Assembly (NCBI RefSeq): GCF_900187885.1
Contig: NZ_FYEK01000078.1
Span: 40,809-104,808, forward strand
Direction: 5' to 3'
Origin: Thermoflexus hugenholtzii JAD2
GTDB taxonomy: Bacteria > Chloroflexota > Anaerolineae > Thermoflexales > Thermoflexaceae
Length of the DNA: 64,000 nt
Within the stretch, counting starts at the first letter, position 1, and each line of letters begins with the position of its first letter. Below, in pieces: positions 35,672 to 44,081 of this stretch. The notes under the pieces are model-generated. The model was given only the letters and a program-made list of their open reading frames with translations. It was not told the origin of the DNA and searched no databases. The position numbers were made by a program, and so were the translations under genes.

Positions 35672-35697
35672 TAGGCCGACTGTGAGCAGTTGGCCTA
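35672..35697. repeat. Hairpin downstream of the ATPase gene
   Basis: An 11-bp stem with one G-U pair and a TGAG loop, 60 bases after the ATPase stop. No T-run follows, so it is at best a weak terminator or an mRNA-end hairpin. A smaller palindrome (GAGGGC-CAT-GCCCTC) precedes it near 35646. Confidence 0.4.
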
Positions 35698-35749
35698 CAT
35701 CTGCCTGGGCCTCCAACGATCCTGGGACACACCCAGACGTGGCTCGGAC

Positions 35750-35777
35750 TTGACACCCGACCACCGCCGGATATAAT
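35750..35777 (+). promoter_or_regulatory. Consensus promoter of the ribonucleotide reductase operon
   Basis: TTGACA (35750-35755), 16-base spacer, TATAAT (35772-35777). It predicts a start near 35784, immediately before the cobalamin riboswitch. Confidence 0.85.
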
Positions 35778-35786
35778 GGGCGGCAA

Positions 35787-35967
35787 GCCGGCAAGGTTGC
35801 GGGATGGGTGGCGGGAAGTCCGGTGGGAGGCCGGCGCTGCCCCGCAGCGGTAACCGGGGACGAAAGCCGCTCCGGCGCGGCCCCTCCAGGCCGCGCGACA
35901 CGCCACTGGAGGACCCCCTCTGGGAAGGCGCGGCGAGTAGGAGGATCCGGAAGCCCGAAGACCGGCC
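35787..35967 (+). ncRNA. Cobalamin (B12) riboswitch
   Basis: The conserved elements appear in order: GGGAAGTCCGGTGGGAGGCC (from 35813), then GCTGCCCCGCAGCGGTAA (35836-35853), CGAAAGCC, GCCACTGG, GGGAAGG, CGGCGAGTAGGAGGATCCGG and the B12 box AAGCCCGAAGACCGGC (35951-35966). GCCGGC at 35787-35792 can pair with the end of the box to close P1. It sits between a strong promoter and the class I ribonucleotide reductase genes. Known examples repress B12-independent enzymes when adenosylcobalamin is plentiful. The gene start is 124 bases further down. Confidence 0.93.
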
Positions 35968-36013
35968 CATCCTCCCCTTCGGCGGGCATCGCCTCGCGGG
36001 AGGGCGATGACGC

Positions 36014-36036
36014 AGCCTCCTGTTTTCGGGGAGGCT
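36014..36036 (+). promoter_or_regulatory. Expression-platform hairpin of the riboswitch
   Basis: AGCCTCC (36014-36020) pairs with GGAGGCT (36030-36036) around a 9-base loop. Only a short T stretch follows, so a clean terminator is doubtful. CCTCCTG (36016-36022) is also exactly complementary to CAGGAGG (36079-36085), the ribosome site of nrdA. Switching between the two pairings could control translation. The pairing is seen; the mechanism is inferred. Confidence 0.5.
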
Positions 36037-36090
36037 TTGCTCCTATGCCGGCGGTGCTCCCGCGCCATCCTTTCCTCACAGGAGGACACG

Positions 36091-38478
36091 ATGGCGATGC
36101 GGATCGTGCCCCAGGAGCGGACGACGCTTCGTCGCGTCTTCCAGGAGACCGGGCTGCCGGAGGACCTCTGGGCTCCGATCCTACAGGAGGCCTGGGAAAG
36201 CGGGGTGGAGGCGCTGGATCCGCCGCAGGCCCTGGAGGCGCTGCTCCTGTCGATCACCGCACGGATCTGGGAGGAACCCCTCTACGAGCGGGCCGCCGCC
36301 GCCCTCATGCGCCGGCGCATCCTCCTGGAGGCCCTGGGCACCGAGGACCCGGACTACACGGACTACACTGCCGCCTTCCCGGCCTACATTCGAGAGGGAG
36401 TGCGACGCGGGGCCTTGCACCCGGATCTCCTCACCTACGATCTCGACCGACTGGCGCGGGCGCTGGATCCCCGGCGGGATGCCTTGCTTCCCTACGTAGG
36501 GCTGGCCACCCTCTTCGATCGTTATCTGGTCCGAGACCCGGAGACCCGTCAGGTTCTGGAGCTGCCTCAGTTCATGTGGATGCGGGTGGCCATGGGTTTA
36601 GCCCTTCGGGAGACGGATCGCGAGGAGTGGGCCCTGCGGTTTTACGAGCGGATGAGCACCCTGCGTTTCCTCCCCAGCACCCCCACCCTGTTCAACAGCG
36701 GCACCCCCCATCACCAGCTGGCCTCATGCTATCTCTACGAGGTGCTGGACAGCTTGGAGCACATCCTGGACGCCGCGGCCACCTTCGGGATGCTGGCCAA
36801 ATACGCAGGGGGCATCGGGGCTTCTGTGTCCCGCATCCGGGCCGCCGGCGCCCCGGTGCGAGGGATCAACGGCCGCAGCGGCGGGCTCATCCCCTTCCTG
36901 CACCTCTACGACGCCCTGATCCACGCGATCAACCAGGGAGGGCGGCGGCGCGGGACCATGGCCGCGTATCTGGAACCCTGGCATCTGGAAATCGAGGCTT
37001 TCCTGGACCTGCGCCGGAACACGGGCGATCCCTATCAGCGCACCCCATCGCTGGACACCGCCCTTTGGATCCCAGACGCCTTCATGGAGCGAGTGGAGGC
37101 CGACGCGGACTGGTATCTGTTCGACCCCTTGTATGCGGGGGACTTGGTGGACCTCTACGGCGAGGCCTTCCGGAGGCGCTATGAGGAGCACATCGCCCGG
37201 GCGGAGCGGGGGGAGATCCCCCGTCGCGCATGGCGCAAGGTGCGGGCCCGGGAGCTGTATTTGCGGATCCTGGACGCCCTGCTGGAGACCGGCCATCCCT
37301 GGATCACCTTCAAGGACAGCAGCAATCTGCGCAGCATGCTGCGCCACGCAGGGATCATCCATTCCCTAAACCTGTGCACAGAAGTGGCGCTGCCCACCTG
37401 TCCGGAGGAGATCGCCGTTTGCAACCTGGGCAGCGTGAACCTCGCCCGCCACCTGAACGCCGATGGGTCCCTGGACGAGGCAGAGCTGGCCCGCACCGTC
37501 GAGATCGCCATGCGGGCCCTGGACAACGTGATCGACCTGAACCTGTATCCCTCAGAGCGCGCCCGCCGAAGCAACCTCCTGAACCGGCCGGTGGGACTGG
37601 GCTGCATGGGGTTCGCGGAGCTCCTGAGCCGCCAGGGCCTCTCCTTCAACGACCCGGAGGCCGCGGAGTGGGCCGACCGCCTCGTCGAGCAGCTCTCCTT
37701 CCACGCCATCCGGGCCAGCTGCGCCCTGGCCCGGGAGCGCGGACCCTTCCCCCGCTTCCCGGGCAGCGAGTGGTCGAAGGGTCGTTTGCCCTTCGACACC
37801 CTGGAGGATCTGGAGCGGGAACGCAGGCGGGCCATCGAGGTGGATCGAGGGGGGTGGCTGGATTGGACGGCCCTCCGGGACGCCCTGCGCGCGGGGATCC
37901 GCAACGGCGCGGTGATGGCCATCGCCCCCACCGCGACCATCGCCTTGATCGCCGGCACCAGCCCCAGCCTGGACCCCTATTTCAGCAACCTGTTTGTCCG
38001 GACCACTCTCTCCGGTCGCTTTGTCGAGTTCAACCCGGCCCTGGTGGAGGCGTTGAAGACCCTGGGGCTCTGGGAACGGGTTCGAGAGCGGCTGGTGGAG
38101 ACCCAGGGCGATGCGTGGGCCATCCCGGAGATCCCGGAGCCAGTGCGCCGCCGCTTCCCCACCGCCTTCCAGATCCGTCCCGAGGCCCTGCTGGAGATCG
38201 CGGCCCGGGCCCAGAAATGGGTGGATATGGGCATCAGCCGCAGCCTCTACTTCACCTCCGAGACCCCGACCGATCTGGCGGAGGTCTACCTGCATGCCTG
38301 GCGGAAGGGCCTCAAGGCCACCTATTACTGCTACGTGATGCCTCGTATGCGGGCCGAGCCGGCGACGGTGCGGGTGAACAAGGCGGCCCAACGGCCTCGC
38401 TGGGTAGAGGCGGCGGAGGCGGAGCTGCAGGCGGAGGCCGCCTGCGCCATGGACGGCTCTTGCGAGGCCTGTCAGTAG
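36091..38478 (+). CDS. nrdA: Class I ribonucleoside-diphosphate reductase, large subunit
   Basis: Catalytic R1 subunit of 795 residues that reduces ribonucleotides to deoxyribonucleotides. Asn427, Cys429 and Glu431 (NLCTE) form the active site. Cys213 (ASCYLY) and Cys444 (IAVCNLGSVNL) are the likely reducing pair. A Tyr pair lies in ATYYCYVMPRMR, and the tail CEAC (791-794) is the shuttle thiol pair. No N-terminal ATP-cone motif is visible, so classical dATP overall-activity control is probably missing. ATG at 36091 has CAGGAGG upstream; an earlier in-frame start would lie in the riboswitch leader. It is followed by nrdB after 64 bases. Confidence 0.95.
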   Translation: MAMRIVPQERTTLRRVFQETGLPEDLWAPILQEAWESGVEALDPPQALEALLLSITARIWEEPLYERAAAALMRRRILLEALGTEDPDYTDYTAAFPAYIREGVRRGALHPDLLTYDLDRLARALDPRRDALLPYVGLATLFDRYLVRDPETRQVLELPQFMWMRVAMGLALRETDREEWALRFYERMSTLRFLPSTPTLFNSGTPHHQLASCYLYEVLDSLEHILDAAATFGMLAKYAGGIGASVSRIRAAGAPVRGINGRSGGLIPFLHLYDALIHAINQGGRRRGTMAAYLEPWHLEIEAFLDLRRNTGDPYQRTPSLDTALWIPDAFMERVEADADWYLFDPLYAGDLVDLYGEAFRRRYEEHIARAERGEIPRRAWRKVRARELYLRILDALLETGHPWITFKDSSNLRSMLRHAGIIHSLNLCTEVALPTCPEEIAVCNLGSVNLARHLNADGSLDEAELARTVEIAMRALDNVIDLNLYPSERARRSNLLNRPVGLGCMGFAELLSRQGLSFNDPEAAEWADRLVEQLSFHAIRASCALARERGPFPRFPGSEWSKGRLPFDTLEDLERERRRAIEVDRGGWLDWTALRDALRAGIRNGAVMAIAPTATIALIAGTSPSLDPYFSNLFVRTTLSGRFVEFNPALVEALKTLGLWERVRERLVETQGDAWAIPEIPEPVRRRFPTAFQIRPEALLEIAARAQKWVDMGISRSLYFTSETPTDLAEVYLHAWRKGLKATYYCYVMPRMRAEPATVRVNKAAQRPRWVEAAEAELQAEAACAMDGSCEACQ

Positions 38479-38498
38479 TAGGGGCACAGCGCCGCTAC
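38478..38498. repeat. Imperfect palindrome at the nrdA stop
   Basis: GTAGGGGC at 38478-38485 faces GCCGCTAC (38491-38498) across a short loop, with one mismatched pair. It overlaps the last base of the nrdA stop codon, as the perfect palindrome at 7160-7187 does at the GH63 stop. Confidence 0.4.
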
Positions 38499-38542
38499 GC
38501 CCTCATTGCATCGCCAGCCCATCTCCTTTGAGGAGGACGGCC

Positions 38543-39538
38543 ATGCGATCCGCGCGCGGGTTGATCGGCGGCGATCCGGTGGAGCCGCTGCGTCTTTTTC
38601 CTCTGCGCTACCCGTGGGCTTACGCCCACGTGCAGCAGGCCAAGCGCAACACCTGGTTTCCCGAAGAAGCCCCCCTCCACGACGATGTCCAGGACTGGCA
38701 CGAGCGCCTCACCGAGGAGGAGCGCCAGGCCGTGGAGATCCTCCTGGGCTTCTTCAACCCCATGGAATCCCTGGTCACCAGCAACCTGCTGCTGGCCCTC
38801 TATCCCCATCTCACCGCTCCCGAAGTTCGTCTCTATCTCGCCCGCCAGGCCTGGGAGGAGGCCAACCACGCCATGGCCTTCGAATACGTGATCAAGACGC
38901 TGCCCGTGGATCGGGAGCGGGTGTTCGGCATGCTGGAGGAACATCCGGCCGTGGCGGCCAAAGCCGCTTTCCAGCGCCGGCTCACCGCGGAGATCCTGAA
39001 GCCGGACCTGGACCTGGCTACGATCGAAGGGCGACAGCGGCTTCTGCGCAACCTGGTGGGGTTCTTCGTGATCCTGGAGGGGATCTTCTTCTATTCCGGC
39101 TTCGCCTTCGCCCTCTCCTTCCGGCGACGCAACTGCTTACGGGGTCTGGGGACGATCATCGATTGGGTGCTCAAGGATGAGAGCCTTCACCTTTCGTTCG
39201 GCGTGCACTTGATCCAGGCCTTCCTCCAGGAGAACCCCGAGGTGCGGACACCCGCCCTGGGAGAGGAGCTGCGTCGGATGATCCTGGAGGCGGTGGCCCT
39301 GGAGGAGGCCTACAATCAGGCGCTGTTGCCGCGGCCCGTCCTCGGCCTCCACGCGGGTTCCCTGAACGCCTACGTGCGCTATGTGGCCGACCGGCGCCTG
39401 GAGGAGCTGGGGCTGGGCCCGCACTTCCACACGCCCAACCCCTTCCGCTGGCTGGCGGCCGAGATCGACCTCCCGGAGCAGGTGAACTTCTTCGAGGCCC
39501 GTAACGTGAACTACGAGGTCGCACGGCCGCGGGAATGA
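38543..39538 (+). CDS. nrdB: Ribonucleotide reductase small subunit, class Ic-like (R2c)
   Basis: Metal-cofactor R2 subunit of 331 residues. Ligands in order are Glu75 (MESLVTSN), Glu106 and His109 (EEANH), Glu179 (ILEGIFF), Glu213 and His216 (KDESLHLSF). Four residues after His109, where class Ia enzymes carry the radical Tyr, there is Phe113. The first ligand is Glu rather than Asp. Both features match the Chlamydia-type class Ic enzyme, which uses a Mn/Fe cofactor instead of a tyrosyl radical. ATG at 38543 has AGGAGG upstream. It shares the riboswitch-controlled message with nrdA. Confidence 0.92.
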   Translation: MRSARGLIGGDPVEPLRLFPLRYPWAYAHVQQAKRNTWFPEEAPLHDDVQDWHERLTEEERQAVEILLGFFNPMESLVTSNLLLALYPHLTAPEVRLYLARQAWEEANHAMAFEYVIKTLPVDRERVFGMLEEHPAVAAKAAFQRRLTAEILKPDLDLATIEGRQRLLRNLVGFFVILEGIFFYSGFAFALSFRRRNCLRGLGTIIDWVLKDESLHLSFGVHLIQAFLQENPEVRTPALGEELRRMILEAVALEEAYNQALLPRPVLGLHAGSLNAYVRYVADRRLEELGLGPHFHTPNPFRWLAAEIDLPEQVNFFEARNVNYEVARPRE

Positions 39539-39821
39539 GAATAGAGCATCCGGGCCGGGCTCCGCCCCCCCGCATGTGCGCCTCACGAAGCGCAAGGGCC
39601 TGCACACCATAGAGCGCCGAGGGTCTCAATCGTTCGCGGGGCATTCAGGCGGTAATCCCCACGCGCGAGGCCGTCGATGCACCCGCCTGCCTTTGGCTGC
39701 GCCGGAAGTCCATCCCAACCCCTGTGGTGCCCATCGGTTTAGAGCCGTAAGCCCTTAACCCTTCGGCGCGATCTGCTCTAATAGGGCTATAATTCTGTGC
39801 GCAGAAAAACGAGGGGGACCT

Positions 39822-40057
39822 ATGGAAAAGGCGGCGCCCTTCCCGGATCTGAGCCGGCCGGCTGAGGTGTTCCGGCGATATCCAGAGATTGAGGCGGTTT
39901 ACCTCGGTGCGGGTCGAAATCCTGCAACGCCGCCTCCGTAAACTGTTGGATTCCGGAGTATCTGGAGCTCGACCGCCGCATCGTGTATGAAGTCCTTCAG
40001 CATGGGCTGGGGGATCTGGAGCGGCTCGGGGATTTCTTCGCTTCTTTACCTGTATAG
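39822..40057 (+). pseudogene. Collapsed remnant of an MNT/HEPN toxin-antitoxin pair
   Basis: The ATG at 39822 reads into FRRYPEIEAVYL, the usual start of a minimal nucleotidyltransferase antitoxin, but the following GSR active-site motif is missing. From 39907 another frame reads VRVEILQRRLRKLLD, like the first residues of a HEPN toxin. From 39959 a third frame reads YLELDRRIVYEVLQHGLGDL and then ERLGDFFASLPV before a stop at 40055-40057, like a HEPN C-terminus. The middle of both proteins, including the HEPN catalytic R-x(4-6)-H motif, is gone. TATAAT at 39788-39793 may be its old promoter. Upstream, 39539-39821 holds nothing I recognise. The family assignment rests on short matches. Confidence 0.55.
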
Positions 40058-40111
40058 GTGCCGCTATAGGTGCCGCGAGCCCACATCCGGTGGCCGGATG
40101 AAGGATACCCG

Positions 40112-42418
40112 ATGGGGACCACAGAGATGGAAGGCACATCGTCCCACCCCACGTGGACTCGAACTGGCCTTCTGATCCAGGAAGAGCGGGTTTGCTGCGA
40201 GCGAGCCCGCTCATGGGGGAGACCACGCTCGGCGGCCGTTCTCCTGATATGGCTCACCGCAGCAGCTGCCCTCGCCCTGATGCCGGCGGAGCTGGCCCTC
40301 TACGACGAGAACCACGTCCTCTGGCAGATCACCTCTTATCCACCCGCCGGGGTGATCCGCAACCTGATGCGGGACAGCCACCCGCCTCTCTACTATCTGC
40401 TGGCGCAGGGATGGCTGGCCTTGGGAGGGTTTGATCATCCGTGGGCTTTTCGCGTTCTCTCCTTCTTCCTCGGCCTGCCCGCCCTCCCCTTGGCCTTTCA
40501 GATCGGGCGCCGCCTCGGGGGCCCCCGCCTCGGCCTCGCCGCCCTCACCCTCCTCGCCCTCAACCCCTGGTTCCTCTTCCTTCTGGTCCTGATCCGGATG
40601 TATGGCCTGACCGCGACGCTGGGTGCCTGGAGCGTCTGGATCGTCCTCGGGTTGCTGGACCGTCCGACCCCCCGGCGCTGGGCGATCTGGACCCTGGCCC
40701 AGGGGCTGTTGCTGTTCACCCACTACTACGGAGCCCTGCTGATCGCCGCCCTCTGGCTGACGCTGCTGTGGCGCCGCCCCCGCGGGTGGCGCGGCGGCCT
40801 GCTGGCCGCCCTCCCAGTTGCTGCCCTCTTCGCCCTCTGGCTCCGCCAAGCCTACGCGGGATCCCTGGAGCACACCGTGCGGAACCTCTCCGCCATCCCG
40901 GTCCGACCGGGGCCCGTGGAGGTGGTATGGCATTACGGGGCCACCGCCCTGATGGGGCCCTTCGTCGACGGGGTTTTCGCCCGCGCGGCCTCCCTGGCCC
41001 TCGCCCTGGGCCTCTCCCTCACCATCTTGGTCCGCCGCCCCCGCCTTAGGGGGCTCTCATCCCGGGGAGGCGAGCTGGCTGTCTGGGTGGGCCTTCCCCT
41101 TCTGCTGGGCGCTCTCTTGGCCCTCCGCTGGCCCTTCTTCGCCGCCCGCTACTTCGCCATGCTGACGGTTCCCGGGGCCGTCGCTCTCGCTGCTGGCATC
41201 CACCTCCTCCGCCGCTGGGAGTGGATCCCGATGATCCTCGCCCTGGGCTTGATCGGCCTTTCCCGCTTCCCTGTCATGGCTGCGCAACCGCTGGGGCTCT
41301 TGGGTCTCGACGCCCTGAGTCTGGCTCTGGCCACCCTGAACCGCTCCGATCCAGTCCTGGTCCAGGCCCCCTGGCACATCGACGCTGATCACCCGTTTTA
41401 TGAGTGGACAGACCCGAGGCAACGTGCAGTGGTCATGGAGAAGCATCCAGCTTTCTGGTTCGTCGGCGTTTCGATCTACGCGGGGGAGTGGCTTCCATGG
41501 CTGGAGGAGATGCGAGCCACCCACACGATCGATTTCGCCGCCACCTACCCCCACCCCATCCCGGAATACGGCGCCAGCCTCTTCCACCTGGTCCGCAAAC
41601 CCGAAACCGCCCCCTGGCAGCCCACCACCGCCCGCTGGCAAAACGGCCTCACCCTCACCGCCCTCGCCCTCCCCGACCCTCAACTCCCCCCCGGCGCCTC
41701 CCTCCGCGTCGGCCTGCGTCTCCACACCGACCGCCCCATCCCGGAGCGCTGGACCCTCTTCCTTCACCTCCTGGATCCCCAGGGCCGCTGGCTCGCCGGC
41801 TGGGACGCCGAGCCCAATCCCCCCACCCCCACCTGGACGCCCGGAAGGCCCATCACCCACTGGCACGGCCTGCGCCTCCCGATAAACCTCCCCGCCGGCC
41901 GCTACACCCTCGCCATCGGCTGGTATCCCACCGGCTCCAACGGCACCCCCCGCCTCCCCCTTGAAAAACCCTCAGGGGACAGCCTCCCCATCGGCACCGT
42001 CGACCTCCTCCCCCTCCCCCGTCCCCCCCGTTGGGGCACCCGGTATGCCCCCGAGCTCCAGCTGGAACCCCCTCGCCTCCTCGTCCGTCCACAGCAGGAA
42101 GCCATCGCCGTGTGGGCCATCCTCAACTGGCAGCCCCTCCCGGGTCCCGTGGACCCCGCCGCCTTCCAGGTGACCCTGGCCCTCCCCAACGGCCAGGCCC
42201 TCCCCCTCGCCCGCCAGCTGCCGGTTCCCCCCGGCCCCCTGGCCGGACCCGGGTGGATTCGCGACGTCTGGCATCTGGCGCTCCAGGCCCCGCCCCCCGG
42301 CCTGGCCTGGCTGGAAGTCCGCTATGGCCCACGCTCCCTCGCCCGCCGTCCCGTCTGGCTACTCCTACCCTACCCCCGGTGGAATTATGATTGGCTCTTC
42401 CTGAATCGAACCCCATAA
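40112..42418 (+). CDS. GT39-like polytopic membrane glycosyltransferase
   Basis: Membrane protein of about 768 residues. After a hydrophilic lead, about ten hydrophobic segments run to roughly residue 400. The first outside loop has the acidic pair in LYDENH and the later SHPPLYYLL, the layout of dolichol- or undecaprenyl-phosphate-sugar-dependent GT39/ArnT-type transferases. From about residue 480 the chain is a Pro-rich, beta-rich extracytoplasmic part with no family I can name. It probably transfers a sugar to a protein or lipid outside the cell. The start is uncertain: ATG at 40112 has AAGGA 6 bases before it; ATG at 40127 is an alternative. Confidence 0.75.
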   Translation: MGTTEMEGTSSHPTWTRTGLLIQEERVCCERARSWGRPRSAAVLLIWLTAAAALALMPAELALYDENHVLWQITSYPPAGVIRNLMRDSHPPLYYLLAQGWLALGGFDHPWAFRVLSFFLGLPALPLAFQIGRRLGGPRLGLAALTLLALNPWFLFLLVLIRMYGLTATLGAWSVWIVLGLLDRPTPRRWAIWTLAQGLLLFTHYYGALLIAALWLTLLWRRPRGWRGGLLAALPVAALFALWLRQAYAGSLEHTVRNLSAIPVRPGPVEVVWHYGATALMGPFVDGVFARAASLALALGLSLTILVRRPRLRGLSSRGGELAVWVGLPLLLGALLALRWPFFAARYFAMLTVPGAVALAAGIHLLRRWEWIPMILALGLIGLSRFPVMAAQPLGLLGLDALSLALATLNRSDPVLVQAPWHIDADHPFYEWTDPRQRAVVMEKHPAFWFVGVSIYAGEWLPWLEEMRATHTIDFAATYPHPIPEYGASLFHLVRKPETAPWQPTTARWQNGLTLTALALPDPQLPPGASLRVGLRLHTDRPIPERWTLFLHLLDPQGRWLAGWDAEPNPPTPTWTPGRPITHWHGLRLPINLPAGRYTLAIGWYPTGSNGTPRLPLEKPSGDSLPIGTVDLLPLPRPPRWGTRYAPELQLEPPRLLVRPQQEAIAVWAILNWQPLPGPVDPAAFQVTLALPNGQALPLARQLPVPPGPLAGPGWIRDVWHLALQAPPPGLAWLEVRYGPRSLARRPVWLLLPYPRWNYDWLFLNRTP

Positions 42419-42434
42419 GCAGGGGAGGATTGCT

Positions 42435-44036
42435 GTGCGCCGCTGGAACGGATGGGGAGAAGCCGCCGTTGAGGTTCTACTCCCTCCCAGCGCCCAAGCT
42501 CTCTTGGAGGACCGGCTCGGGCCGGGGACGCCGCCCCGGGACTGCTCGCTGGAGGAGGTCTTGGCCCGCATCCCGCCCTCTCGCCTTCCCAACCACCCGC
42601 AGGTTCACACCGATCCCGAGCTCCGCCTGCGCCACGCCGTCGGCCAGGGGCTTCCGGACTGGATCGCCGCCCGCAGCGGCCGGATCCAAGCCCCCGATGG
42701 CGTCGCGTTCCCGGAGACCAACGAGGACGTCCGGGCCCTCCTCGCCTACGCCCGGGCGGTGGGCGCCCGGGTCATCCCTTATGGCGGCGGCACCAGCGTA
42801 GTGGGGCACCTCCGGGTGCTCCCGGATCCCCGCCCGGCTCTGGTGATCGACCTGGGCCGGATGAACCGCCTCCTGGCCCTGGACCGCCTCAGCGGCCTGG
42901 CCACGTTCCAGACCGGGATCCGGGGGCCGGACCTGGAGGCGGCCCTGCGGGCCCACGGCTTCACCCTGGGGCACTTCCCCCAGTCTTTCGAGTATTCCAC
43001 GCTGGGGGGCTGGATCGCGACCCGCTCGGTGGGCCAGTTCGCCCTGGGCTACGGCCGCATCGAGGAGCTCTTCGTGGGCGGACGGGTAGAGACCCCGCAA
43101 GGCCCCCTGATCTTGCCATCGCTTCCGCCCTCCGCGGCCGGCCCGGATCTGCGGCACCTGGTCCTCGGATCGGAGGGCCGCCTGGGGATCCTGACCGAGG
43201 CCGTCCTGCGGGTGCGCCCCCTGCCGGAAGCCGAGGCCCTCGGGACGTTCTTCTTCCCGGACTTCGACCACGGCCTCGCGGCGGCCCGGGCCATGGTCCA
43301 GGCCGGGATCCCCTTAACGATGCTCCGGCTGAGCACCGCTGAGGAGACCCGGATGACCCTGCTGCTGTCCGGCCGCGAAGGATGGGTCCGCTTGCTCCGG
43401 GGGTGGCTCCGGCTGCGCGGGCTCGGGGACACGCCCTGTATGCTCCTCCTCGCCGCTGCAGGGGCCCGCCGCGTGGTCCACGCCGCCCTCGCCGAGGCCT
43501 TCCACATCGCCCGCCGGCATCACGGCCGATCGCTGGGGAGCCGCCTGGCCCGGGAGTGGCTGCGCCAGCGCTTCCGCGCGCCCTACCTGCGCAACACGCT
43601 GTGGGCGATGGGCTACGCGGTGGACACCCTGGAGACCGCGGTGATCTGGGCCCGGGTGCCGGCGATGGTCACGGCCATCGAGGAGGCCCTTCGCAACGGG
43701 CTGGCGGACCAGGGGGAGCGGGTCTACGCTTTCAGTCACGTCTCCCACGTTTACCCCCACGGGGCCAACGTCTACACCACTTTCCTCTTTCGTCTGGCCC
43801 CGGACCCGGAGGAAAGCCTGAGGCGCTGGCAACGTCTGAAGCAAGCGGCCAGCGCGGCGATCCTGCGCCTGGGAGGGACCATCAGCCATCAGCACGGGGT
43901 GGGGGTGGATCATCTCCCCTACCTGGAGGCGGAGAAAGGCCCCCTGGGGCTGGCGATCCTGCGGGCGATGTTGCGGGCCGTGGATCCCGAAGAGATCATG
44001 AACCCCGGGAAGCTGATCGAGGGTCCCGGCCGGTGA
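42435..44036 (+). CDS. FAD-dependent alkyl-DHAP synthase-like oxidase
   Basis: FAD enzyme of 533 residues in the GlcD/alkyldihydroxyacetone-phosphate synthase family. The FAD part has IPYGGGTSVVGH and EYSTLGGWIATRSVGQ. The C-terminal half has SHVSHVYPHGANVYTTF and GTISHQHGVGVDH (His485 and His487), close to the active-site Tyr and His cluster of alkyl-DHAP synthase, and NPGKL near the end. The true family enzyme makes the ether bond of ether lipids. GTG at 42435 has GGGGAGG upstream. It is followed 45 bases later by a glycerol-3-phosphate dehydrogenase, supporting a role in glycerolipid chemistry. A different 2-hydroxyacid-type oxidase cannot be excluded. Confidence 0.8.
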   Translation: MRRWNGWGEAAVEVLLPPSAQALLEDRLGPGTPPRDCSLEEVLARIPPSRLPNHPQVHTDPELRLRHAVGQGLPDWIAARSGRIQAPDGVAFPETNEDVRALLAYARAVGARVIPYGGGTSVVGHLRVLPDPRPALVIDLGRMNRLLALDRLSGLATFQTGIRGPDLEAALRAHGFTLGHFPQSFEYSTLGGWIATRSVGQFALGYGRIEELFVGGRVETPQGPLILPSLPPSAAGPDLRHLVLGSEGRLGILTEAVLRVRPLPEAEALGTFFFPDFDHGLAAARAMVQAGIPLTMLRLSTAEETRMTLLLSGREGWVRLLRGWLRLRGLGDTPCMLLLAAAGARRVVHAALAEAFHIARRHHGRSLGSRLAREWLRQRFRAPYLRNTLWAMGYAVDTLETAVIWARVPAMVTAIEEALRNGLADQGERVYAFSHVSHVYPHGANVYTTFLFRLAPDPEESLRRWQRLKQAASAAILRLGGTISHQHGVGVDHLPYLEAEKGPLGLAILRAMLRAVDPEEIMNPGKLIEGPGR

Positions 44037-44081
44037 GGGGTCCGATTCGGCCTGAACCTTCCCTTCCCGCAGGGAAACCCC

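Noticed and set aside
36007..36090. Longer nrdA start reading through the leader
   Set aside because: The extension lies in the riboswitch expression platform and has no ribosome site; the ATG at 36091 has a strong one.
39645..40226. Minus-strand open frame of 193 codons in the gap before the glycosyltransferase
   Set aside because: No domain, no ribosome site and its translation is Arg/Pro-rich; the plus-strand MNT/HEPN fragments explain the region better.
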